Below, piece by piece: positions 44,624 through 51,615 of a stretch of DNA of 64,000 nucleotides. Position 1 is the first letter of the stretch. Each line of letters begins with the position of its first letter. The notes below the pieces were generated by a model, which was given only the letters and a program-made list of their open reading frames with translations, did no database searches and was not told where the DNA came from. Position numbers and translations under genes: made by a program. This DNA comes from Autumnicola lenta (GTDB taxonomy: Bacteria > Bacteroidota > Bacteroidia > Flavobacteriales > Flavobacteriaceae). The stretch spans positions 1-64,000 of the forward strand of contig NZ_JAVRHO010000019.1 of the NCBI RefSeq assembly GCF_031846515.1, in the 5' to 3' direction.

Positions 44624-45343
44624 CTAATGTTCTTTTTCAATAATCCACTGGTAACGGAACGCCCACTTCCAGCTTACTTCCTGTTTATCTGAAGGAATTT
44701 GTGCAGCCAGTTTTTTAATGTCCTCTTTTTTGAATCCGCGCAGGATGGAAATCAATCCATCTTTCCTGGCGATTTCATTATTAATAAATACGCCGCAAAA
44801 GGCCTGGAAAAGCCTGTAAGCCGCTTTACTCCGGTGAAGGTCGTTAATAACGATCCCAATACGCGCCTGCCGGTAGAAATCCTGTAATAAATTTATAATT
44901 GCCGGATTTTTAAAGTGATGCAGCGTGAGCGTACACAGGATTATATCATATTGCTGATTCTTAAATTCCTCACTAAAAATGTTGAGGGTTTCGAATCTCA
45001 ACTCCGGAAATCCTTCAGAAATTTCTTCTGCAATTTTTATAGCATGTGGATTGGCATCTATACCTGTGAGATTTAACTTGTGGTTGTTCTTTCTTCCCCA
45101 TTTTGCTATTTCCCTTAAAATAGCACCATTTCCGCAGCCGACATCTACAATTTCTATAGTTATTTCCTTCGGAACACTTTCAAGAAGCTTTTGTACTCCC
45201 TGAATGGTAATGTTATTTCCCCCAAGCCATTTATTGATGTTATCCAGGTCATGCAAGGTTTTTTTTAGTTCTTCACCACTCAACTCGAAATCATCCATGA
45301 TCTCCTCCTGATCTGTCCTTTTTGAAGTATCTATGCTGCTCAT
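44624..45343 (-). CDS. SAM-dependent methyltransferase
   Basis: A 239-residue class I methyltransferase. Motif I is IVDVGCGNGAILREI, followed by GIDANPHAI (acidic residue for the SAM ribose). The core is ubiquinone/menaquinone-methyltransferase-like, which suits methylation of a phenolic hydroxyl or ring carbon. The N-terminus (MDDFELSGEELKKTLHDLD) is a helical cap. It overlaps the FAD-enzyme gene by four bases and lies four bases before the polyketide synthase, so it very likely works on the PKS product. Confidence 0.9.
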   Translation of the reverse strand: MSSIDTSKRTDQEEIMDDFELSGEELKKTLHDLDNINKWLGGNNITIQGVQKLLESVPKEITIEIVDVGCGNGAILREIAKWGRKNNHKLNLTGIDANPHAIKIAEEISEGFPELRFETLNIFSEEFKNQQYDIILCTLTLHHFKNPAIINLLQDFYRQARIGIVINDLHRSKAAYRLFQAFCGVFINNEIARKDGLISILRGFKKEDIKKLAAQIPSDKQEVSWKWAFRYQWIIEKEH

Positions 45344-46464
45344 GCTACAGTTTTTCCGTGAGTTCTTTTTATGATGTGGGGCAGAAGAAAAGGCAGCTTA
45401 CTGATAAGGTTTTGAGAGACCCCGGCCATTCCTGGATTTATCAAAATACTTTGTAAAACTCTTCCTGTTAATAACCTGGTTTTAAATTCTTTATTCCATT
45501 TCATTTGATATCCTTCTTCAACTTCAGTTCTATTGCTAAGTTTCTTATTATGAAAGGCAAGAATAGCTTCTGAAGCCATTTTGCCACTGTGAATAGCCAT
45601 GGCCATTCCATTACCACATAGAGGATGAATTAAGCCTGCAGCATCTCCCAGCATTAAAACGTGATTTTCAATCAGAGACTTTTCATCAAATGAAACTTGT
45701 GCAATGGTCAAATCTTTTTCAAAGGCAGGTTTAGCATCCTGGAAGAAGGACTGAAGGTGCGGATTTTCAGAAAGAACATTGTTTTTATAGTCTTCGGGAG
45801 CTTTATGTTCCTTAAAGCTTTTGTACGTGGCCAGGTAACAAACATTAACAGCTCCGTTCTCTACTTTTGACAGTCCGCAGTAGCCACCTCTAAAGTTATG
45901 AAGGGAAACCAGATTGTCGGGATAATCTTCATGCCGATAATGTGCTTTTACAGCAAGCCACTCTGATTTCTTCTGAATGAAGTTCCGATCAAGGTTTTTG
46001 TCAATTATCGACCTTTTCCCAAAAGCGCCAAGAACGAAATCTGCCGTAAGTTCTGTACCTTCAGAAGTAGTGATTTCAAATATATCATTGGAATATGTAA
46101 TGTCTGTGACTGTTTCCGGTATAATTTCAGCACCTCTTTTTACAGCCATTTTATAAAGATAATTATCCAGAGCATAGCGGCTTACTCCTATTCCGCCCAT
46201 TTCCAACTCAGAAGAAACTTTTTTTCCTGATGTTGTGCTGTAATTAAGAGTATTAATTTCTACAGGAGCTAAATACTTTAGAGAAATATCAAGAGAATTC
46301 AGATAAGGAATAATTTCTTTAGAAAGATATTCTCCACAAACTTTATGACGCGGAAAAGTATCCTTTTCGAAAAGCACCACTTTTAAGTTGTTGGAAGCCA
46401 GGTGAATTGCTGCGGTTAAACCAGCCAGGCCCCCGCCCACTATAGCAATTTTACCAATTCTCAT
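45340..46464 (-). CDS. FAD-dependent oxidoreductase (geranylgeranyl reductase/hydroxylase-like)
   Basis: A 374-residue flavoprotein. The Rossmann motif is AIVGGGLAGLTAAI (residues 7-20), the second motif CGEYLSKEI, and the FAD-ribityl motif MLGDAAGLIHPLCGNGMAMA. It belongs to the large group that includes aromatic hydroxylases, halogenases and geranylgeranyl reductases; no halogenase motif was noticed. By analogy with SrsC of Streptomyces griseus it may hydroxylate the phenolic product. First gene of the operon, 25 bases from the preceding terminator. Confidence 0.86.
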   Translation of the reverse strand: MRIGKIAIVGGGLAGLTAAIHLASNNLKVVLFEKDTFPRHKVCGEYLSKEIIPYLNSLDISLKYLAPVEINTLNYSTTSGKKVSSELEMGGIGVSRYALDNYLYKMAVKRGAEIIPETVTDITYSNDIFEITTSEGTELTADFVLGAFGKRSIIDKNLDRNFIQKKSEWLAVKAHYRHEDYPDNLVSLHNFRGGYCGLSKVENGAVNVCYLATYKSFKEHKAPEDYKNNVLSENPHLQSFFQDAKPAFEKDLTIAQVSFDEKSLIENHVLMLGDAAGLIHPLCGNGMAMAIHSGKMASEAILAFHNKKLSNRTEVEEGYQMKWNKEFKTRLLTGRVLQSILINPGMAGVSQNLISKLPFLLPHIIKRTHGKTVA

Positions 46465-46488
46465 GTTATGAAGATAATTAAAAAGAAC

Positions 46489-46516
46489 AAAAAAATCCCG
46501 GCGGTTAACCGGGATT
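46489..46516 (-). terminator. Terminator between OmpA lipoprotein and PKS operon
   Basis: AATCCCGG (46494-46501) and CCGGGATT (46509-46516) pair; on the minus strand T7 follows. It lies after the OmpA gene and only 25 bases before the start of the PKS operon, so the operon must start at or beyond this hairpin or be expressed by read-through. Confidence 0.75.
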
Positions 46517-46539
46517 ATATATTGTTTAAGTATTCTCTA

Positions 46540-47241
46540 TTAATTTTCTGAAGTTGCCTCTTGCGCTTCTTGCTTCAATTCGTCACTAGCCACAATTGCT
46601 AACTCTACCCTACGGTTTTTAGCCCGACCTTCTGCCGTTGTGTTGTCGTACTTCGGCTGAGATTCACCGTACCAGTTTGTAGTTAACCTTCCCTGGGCAA
46701 TACCTCCATTGGTGACAAGGTAATTAGTTACAGCCTGCGCCCTGTTCTTAGAAAGGGTAAGATTGTAACTTTCTGCCCCTCTGTCATCTGTATGTCCTTC
46801 AACCAGAATATTGGTATCTGGATATTCTTTTAAAATATTTGCGAGTTTATTAAGGGTTTCACGAGACTCACCGGAAATATCTGATTTATCCGTAGCAAAA
46901 TAAACTCCGCTGCTTTCATCAAAAGTAACGTTGATTCCTTCTCCTACACGTTCTACTTCGGCACCAGGAATTTCCTGTTCAATTTCTTTTGCTTGTTTAT
47001 CCATTCGACTACCAATGTAACCACCGGCAGCACCACCAACAACCCCACCAATAATTGCTCCCAGGGCGGTATTTCCATCGCCGGTATTATTACCTATAAC
47101 TCCGCCAATTACAGCGCCACTACCGGCTCCAATCACGGCTCCTTTTTGTTTATTATTCGCATTTCTTGTAGCGTCACAGGCAAATAGCATGCTGGCTGCA
47201 AAAAAAACTGCGGTAAACTTATTTAGCATTCTACTTCTCAT
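46540..47241 (-). CDS. Glycine-zipper OmpA family lipoprotein
   Basis: A 233-residue lipoprotein (lipobox LFAC, Cys22). Residues about 34-80 form a glycine zipper (KGAVIGAGSGAVIGGVIG then GAIIGGVVGGAAGGYIGS) that could insert in or span a membrane. Residues about 105-220 are an OmpA peptidoglycan-binding domain with NILVEGHTDDRG and KNRRVELAI. This glycine-zipper plus OmpA pattern is common in Bacteroidota and related to YiaD. Start 47241 or 47229 (MLNKF) are both possible. Confidence 0.87.
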   Translation of the reverse strand: MRSRMLNKFTAVFFAASMLFACDATRNANNKQKGAVIGAGSGAVIGGVIGNNTGDGNTALGAIIGGVVGGAAGGYIGSRMDKQAKEIEQEIPGAEVERVGEGINVTFDESSGVYFATDKSDISGESRETLNKLANILKEYPDTNILVEGHTDDRGAESYNLTLSKNRAQAVTNYLVTNGGIAQGRLTTNWYGESQPKYDNTTAEGRAKNRRVELAIVASDELKQEAQEATSEN

Positions 47242-47254
47242 AATTTGTTCTTTT

Positions 47255-47734
47255 TTAAATTTTAGTAAAGTTCATTCTAATTACGAAAGGCTTACCTTCA
47301 AGAGTGACGGTTTGTTCCCAAACCATATCGTTTTCGCTTAAACTTCGAAGGTTTAATCTGAAGCCCTGTCCTCCTGTAGTGGAGTTCGCATTTTCATCTG
47401 TTGGTTTCAGGAGAAAGTCGTATACACCCTGGGGTGTATTTTCTTCATCTATAGACCAATTAAAATATCTTTGTCCTGTGCTACAGTTAGCACCCTGTAA
47501 TGTATACGTTCCCTGATTGTTGTTGGACACAAAGTTCCAGGTACTATTTTCAAAGCACGAAGCCGAGGCATCGTTTAGCAGGGTCACATTAAAAGTACCT
47601 GTGTTTTGAGGATAAGTAACACTTGTAAGCGTCCAATCTCCTTTAAACGTTTTACGCGCTTCTCTTGCTACTTTGCTGGGGCCGCAGGCGGCGATTAGGA
47701 TAGCAAATGTCAATACAGTTAGTATCTTTTTCAT
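47255..47734 (-). CDS. Lipocalin-like lipoprotein
   Basis: A protein of about 159 residues from ATG 47734 with a lipoprotein signal (ILIAACG). The body is a small beta barrel: FKGDWTLTSVTYPQNTG opens the domain, typical for bacterial lipocalin-like proteins, and four or more beta strands follow. These bind small hydrophobic ligands. No catalytic motif. It is followed 13 bases downstream by the OmpA lipoprotein gene, so the two are probably one transcript. Confidence 0.8.
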   Translation of the reverse strand: MKKILTVLTFAILIAACGPSKVAREARKTFKGDWTLTSVTYPQNTGTFNVTLLNDASASCFENSTWNFVSNNNQGTYTLQGANCSTGQRYFNWSIDEENTPQGVYDFLLKPTDENANSTTGGQGFRLNLRSLSENDMVWEQTVTLEGKPFVIRMNFTKI

Positions 47735-47754
47735 TGTTGTTTTGGGTTTAAAGT

Positions 47755-47792
47755 AAAAACCCAATGTAGATCATATGTTGATCTACATTGGA
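47755..47792 (-). terminator. Terminator of the DUF1328 gene
   Basis: CCAATGTAGATCA (47761-47773) pairs with TGATCTACATTGG (47779-47791), loop TATGT. On the minus strand it is followed by GGGTTTTTAC, the T-run of an intrinsic terminator. Confidence 0.75.
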
Positions 47793-47814
47793 TTTAATAA
47801 TATTAAATTTAGTC

Positions 47815-47976
47815 CTATCTTCTAAATAACCTGCTCAATAGAGATATTACCAGAAGAACTACAAAGATCCAGAAAATAATCTGGGCAATATCAGCAGCTC
47901 CCTCTGCTATACCACCAAATCCAAATATTGCAGCGATTATAGCAATGATTAAAAAAATGATAATTAGACGTATCAT
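47815..47976 (-). CDS. DUF1328-type small membrane protein (53 aa)
   Basis: A short gene too small for most ORF cut-offs. From ATG 47976 to TAG 47815-47817 it encodes 53 residues with two transmembrane segments (about residues 3-20 and 32-50) joined by FGGIAEGAADIAQ, the recognisable loop of the DUF1328/YtjA family. The family is stress-induced (osmotic or envelope) and of unknown function. The gene is flanked by a terminator and an upstream palindrome. Confidence 0.85.
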   Translation of the reverse strand: MIRLIIIFLIIAIIAAIFGFGGIAEGAADIAQIIFWIFVVLLVISLLSRLFRR

Positions 47977-48051
47977 AATAATTGGTTTTAATTGATTAGA
48001 TAGATCTAAATTAGGTCAGGAGTTTCCGGTGAACAAAAGATTATTAATACT

Positions 48052-48070
48052 TTAACAGAGACTCTGTTAA
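48052..48070. promoter_or_regulatory. Candidate operator palindrome (TTAACAGAG-A-CTCTGTTAA)
   Basis: A perfect 9+1+9 palindrome 76 bases upstream of the DUF1328 start. There is no T-run, so it is more like a repressor-binding site than a terminator. Confidence 0.4.
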
Positions 48071-48197
48071 GAAATATTAAAAATATCAGGTGAAACTTGT
48101 TAAATTATTAATGTTCTATTAATTCAGCAACTTCTTTTATACAATTAGGAGAATGAGGCCATCTCTGCCTTTAATTTTTTCGCCTCCTAATATGACT

Positions 48198-48224
48198 GTC
48201 GATATTTGCCATTTTTCGGGCTCC
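48198..48224. repeat. Dispersed intergenic repeat, fourth copy
   Basis: GTCGATATTTGCCATTTTTC followed by GGGCTCC, a slightly degenerate copy of the CGATAATTGCCATTTTC element found at 55353 and 55757. Confidence 0.5.
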
Positions 48225-48398
48225 TCTTTTTTATTTCATTTTTTCTGTTTTAGAAAAAATGCAAGTATGGCTACGGAACGGAAATACAACAGCTATTTTC
48301 TGATATAATCAAAAAGAGCTAAGGAAGATTAAAAAGCTACGGCATCTCGCTTAATTTATTTAACTTTGATTGATTATTACACAAAAAACCACACAATA

Positions 48399-49355
48399 AT
48401 GGCTATGAACAATATTCCCAGTGTAGATCTGGCCGATTTTTTATCTGATGATCTTAAAAGGAAACAAAAATTTGTTGATCAAATTGGCAGGGCTTATGAG
48501 GAAATAGGTTTTGTTGCATTGAAGAACCATTTTTTAAGCGACAAGCTTGTAGAAGAACTATATAAGGAAGTAAAATCCTTTTTTGATCTTCCACTGGAAA
48601 CCAAGAAGAAATATGAAATTGAAGGTTTGGCAGGACAACGCGGATATATTTCCTTCGGAAAAGAACATGCAAAAGGTAAAAAGGAAGGTGATCTAAAGGA
48701 ATTCTGGCATTTTGGCCAGGAACCTGCAGAAGATGCCAATCTTACCGAAGAATATCCTAAGAATGTTCAGGTTGAAGAGCTTAAAGATTTTAATCATGTA
48801 GGCATGGAAGCTTATAGAATGCTCGAAAAAACCGGAATATTTGTTTTGAGGGCTCTTGCTCTTCATATTGGACTTAAAGAAACATATTTCGATCATTGGG
48901 CAAGCAACGGAAACAGCATATTAAGGCCAATCCACTACCCTCCTATTACCGAAGAGCCGAAAGGAGCAGTTCGTGCCGGAGCTCATGGTGATATTAATCT
49001 TATCACTTTACTTATGGGGGCATCTACAGGTGGATTGCAGGTGCTTAGAAAAGATGGCGAATGGATAGATGCCATTCCTCAGGAAGATGAACTTGTGATA
49101 AACGTTGGTGACATGCTGGAACGACATACCAATAACAAACTTCGTTCTACCGTTCACCGGGTTGTAAACCCTCCTAAAGAGGAATGGGACAAGCCAAGAT
49201 ATTCAATACCTTTCTTTTTACATCCAAGGAGCGAAATGCCATTGGACTGCTTAGAAGAATGTATAGATGAAAATAACCCAAAACAATATGAAGATATCAC
49301 CGCAGGGGAGTTTTTACACCAGCGGCTTGTAGAAATCGGATTGCTCAAAAAATAA
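48399..49355 (+). CDS. 2-oxoglutarate/Fe(II)-dependent dioxygenase (isopenicillin N synthase family)
   Basis: About 318 residues from ATG 48399 (MAMNNIPSVDL); the frame opens 11 codons earlier with TTG. The Fe site is complete: HxD in GAHGDINLITLL and distal His in RSTVHRVVNP, and the 2OG-binding RxS in KPRYSIPFFL. The N-terminal DIOX_N domain (residues 1-about 110) is present. It oxidises an unknown small molecule using O2 and 2-oxoglutarate. Four bases separate it from the SUI1 gene, suggesting one operon. Confidence 0.9.
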   Translation: MAMNNIPSVDLADFLSDDLKRKQKFVDQIGRAYEEIGFVALKNHFLSDKLVEELYKEVKSFFDLPLETKKKYEIEGLAGQRGYISFGKEHAKGKKEGDLKEFWHFGQEPAEDANLTEEYPKNVQVEELKDFNHVGMEAYRMLEKTGIFVLRALALHIGLKETYFDHWASNGNSILRPIHYPPITEEPKGAVRAGAHGDINLITLLMGASTGGLQVLRKDGEWIDAIPQEDELVINVGDMLERHTNNKLRSTVHRVVNPPKEEWDKPRYSIPFFLHPRSEMPLDCLEECIDENNPKQYEDITAGEFLHQRLVEIGLLKK

Positions 49356-49358
49356 GTT

Positions 49359-49715
49359 ATGGCAAAGAAAAAAATGGGACTTGAAGATCTGGGAGGATTC
49401 GTTTTTTCAACCAATGACAATTTTGATGAGAACGAATTTACAGATAACGAACAACAGGAAGAACTAAATCCCGGAGATCAGGAATTAGAGGCGCATTTTA
49501 GCAATAAAGGGCGCGGCGGAAAAACTGTTACAATAATTAAAGGTTTTATAGGACCTGAAGAAGAATTGATAGCTTTAGGAAAAAAGCTGAAGAAGAAATG
49601 TGGTGTTGGCGGTTCCACTAAAGACGGTGAAATCATCATTCAGGGTGATGACCGTGAAAAAATCATGGAGATCTTGAGAAAAGAAGGATATAATGTAAAG
49701 CGTGTTGGAGGATAA
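49359..49715 (+). CDS. SUI1/eIF1-like translation initiation factor
   Basis: A 118-residue protein. The C-terminal about 75 residues match the SUI1/YciH fold (RGGKTVTIIKGFIGPEEEL, then CGVGGSTKDGEIIIQGDDR). The N-terminal about 40 residues are acidic and probably disordered. Bacterial homologues have a minor role in initiation fidelity. It is placed between the dioxygenase and DUF1835 genes. Confidence 0.9.
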   Translation: MAKKKMGLEDLGGFVFSTNDNFDENEFTDNEQQEELNPGDQELEAHFSNKGRGGKTVTIIKGFIGPEEELIALGKKLKKKCGVGGSTKDGEIIIQGDDREKIMEILRKEGYNVKRVGG

Positions 49716-49743
49716 TCTTCAGCACGTTTTTTTTATTTAAACT

Positions 49744-50676
49744 ATGGGCAGTAAAACGATACATATAATTAACGGAGACGGTCTTGCCGCAAAAATGATG
49801 GAACTGGATATTCCGGGAGAAGTTATTGTATGGAGGGAACTCCTTTGCGAAGGTCCTACTGTTCAGGAAGTGGGAAGTAACGAATTTATAGAAGTCAGGA
49901 AAAAATTTGTAGGAGACACTTATGATATTTCACCTGGAGATTACGAGGAAAAATTTATTTCTCAGCTGGAAAAACTTCGTGAACTTGAGGGATATGAGGA
50001 AGTTATTCTGTGGTTTGAATTTGATCTTTTCTGCCATATAAATATGATTGCTGCAATTAGTTATTTTCTTAACCAGAAGGGGGAAGTGCCCATGTACCTG
50101 GTTTGCAGCAAAAAACTGAATGGTGAAAATGGACATAAACCACTTACACAACTCAATGCAAAGCAGTTACACAATCATTATAACTGTAAAATTCCTCTTA
50201 CTTCTGATGATTTACAAACAGCAGTTTATATATGGGAGCTTTATTGTAGTAATAATCCTCTGCAATTAAAGGCACAAATAAAAAAGCATAGCAATTTTGA
50301 ATACCTGTCCAGTTGTATACGTGCTCACATAGAGCGTTTTCCTAACAGTAAAACCGGGATAAACTCCCTGGAACGAAACATTCTGGCGATCGTTCAGCGA
50401 AATATGATTTCTTCAGAAAATCAACTTCTGGGATATGCCCTTGAGTATCAGGGATATTATGGATATAGTGACGATCAAATGCAGCGGTTGTTGAAAAAAC
50501 TTCAGGATTTTTATCTGGTAGAAGACGAGCGCGTAATTCTATCCAAGAAAGGGGAAGCGGTTATGGAAGGAAACAAGAATTTTTACAGGGATCTTAATAA
50601 CAATGAATATTTTGGCGGTGCAAAAATGTACGACTTCTTATACGAATCAGAATCCCATCGCTTATTAAAACTGTAA
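49744..50676 (+). CDS. DUF1835 domain protein
   Basis: A 310-residue cytoplasmic protein. The N-terminal domain matches DUF1835: HIINGDGLAAKMMELDIPG and VIVWRELLCEGPTV. The middle part is helical, and residues about 190-310 form a region that looks like a DUF3658 partner. Function not established. One base separates it from the nucleoside phosphorylase gene, so they are likely co-translated. Confidence 0.85.
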   Translation: MGSKTIHIINGDGLAAKMMELDIPGEVIVWRELLCEGPTVQEVGSNEFIEVRKKFVGDTYDISPGDYEEKFISQLEKLRELEGYEEVILWFEFDLFCHINMIAAISYFLNQKGEVPMYLVCSKKLNGENGHKPLTQLNAKQLHNHYNCKIPLTSDDLQTAVYIWELYCSNNPLQLKAQIKKHSNFEYLSSCIRAHIERFPNSKTGINSLERNILAIVQRNMISSENQLLGYALEYQGYYGYSDDQMQRLLKKLQDFYLVEDERVILSKKGEAVMEGNKNFYRDLNNNEYFGGAKMYDFLYESESHRLLKL

Positions 50677-50677
50677 T

Positions 50678-51547
50678 ATGAGTTTAGCAGCTTCAGAATT
50701 AATACTAAATATCGACGGTAGTATATATCACCTCAATCTTCTACCCGAACACCTGGCAGATACCATAATTGTGGTTGGGGATCCTGACAGGGTAGATAAA
50801 GTAGCCGCACATTTTGATAATATAGAATATAAGGTAAGAAAAAGGGAATTCCATACCCAAACCGGCACCTATAAAGGAAAGCGTCTTAGCGTGATTTCTA
50901 CCGGAATAGGAACAGATAATATAGATATTGTTTTTAATGAACTGGATGCGCTGGTGAATATCGATTTTGAGAAGAGAACACTAAAAAAAGACCTAAGACA
51001 ACTGGACATTATCAGGATTGGAACCACTGGCTCTATTCAACCGGATGTTCCTGTTGATTCTTTTTTAATGAGTAAAGCCGGAGTTGGATTTGATTCTCTC
51101 CTTCATTTCTACGACAGCAACCATATCCAGGATCTGGAGTTTGCTGAAGCGCTTGTGAAGCACCTGGATTGGTTTCCGAAGAAATCTGCGCCATACGTTG
51201 TGGGGAATGATGAAGATCTTGCCGAAAAACTGAATTCTAAAGAAGTTCATAAAGGAATTACAGCTACAAACGTGGGATTTTATGGTCCGCAAGGGAGAAT
51301 TTTACGACTCGCACTACAGGATCCGGAAATGAATAGAAAACTTTCAGAATTTTCTTATAAAGGCCAAAGGATCACAAATCTCGAAATGGAAACTTCAGGA
51401 ATTTACGGTTTATCAAAATTATTGGGTCACAGAGCAGTTTCCATGAATGCAGTAATTGCCAATCGCGCTACAGGAGAATTCAGTGAAGACCCGAAATTGG
51501 TAGTCGATGGGCTGATAGCTTATTGCCTGGAGAGGCTTGCCGGATAA
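50678..51547 (+). CDS. Nucleoside phosphorylase (uridine phosphorylase-like)
   Basis: A 289-residue phosphorylase. Phosphate-binding GDPDRVDKVAAHFD and STGIGTDNIDIVFNELDAL, and the ribose/base motif NLEMETSGIYGLSKLLGH, are present. It cleaves a nucleoside with phosphate to base and ribose-1-phosphate; uridine is the probable substrate from the EMETSGIYGL block, but purines cannot be excluded. It fits with upp elsewhere in the window as pyrimidine salvage. Confidence 0.87.
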   Translation: MSLAASELILNIDGSIYHLNLLPEHLADTIIVVGDPDRVDKVAAHFDNIEYKVRKREFHTQTGTYKGKRLSVISTGIGTDNIDIVFNELDALVNIDFEKRTLKKDLRQLDIIRIGTTGSIQPDVPVDSFLMSKAGVGFDSLLHFYDSNHIQDLEFAEALVKHLDWFPKKSAPYVVGNDEDLAEKLNSKEVHKGITATNVGFYGPQGRILRLALQDPEMNRKLSEFSYKGQRITNLEMETSGIYGLSKLLGHRAVSMNAVIANRATGEFSEDPKLVVDGLIAYCLERLAG

Positions 51548-51592
51548 CTTCTAAATTAACAGAAAATTAAACCCATAGAGGTGCCTTCTTTG

Positions 51593-51600
51593 TATTTTTG
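51593..51600 (+). promoter_or_regulatory. Candidate -7 box for ppk (TATTTTTG)
   Basis: It matches TANNTTTG and sits 15 bases before the polyphosphate kinase start, implying a very short leader. No -33 TTG was found. Confidence 0.35.
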
Positions 51601-51615
51601 AGCTAAAACGAATTT

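Larger units (their letters stand above)
47977..48398. other. Intergenic region before the 2OG dioxygenase gene
   Basis: It holds a perfect palindrome (48052-48070) and a dispersed-repeat copy (48198-48224). No further gene is visible. Confidence 0.5.

Noticed and set aside
39923..46464. PKS operon as a flexirubin, dialkylresorcinol or aryl polyene cluster
   Set aside because: Those use DarA/DarB or paired KS/CLF enzymes; here a true type III PKS with Cys-His-Asn triad is central and no DarA/DarB-like pair is seen.
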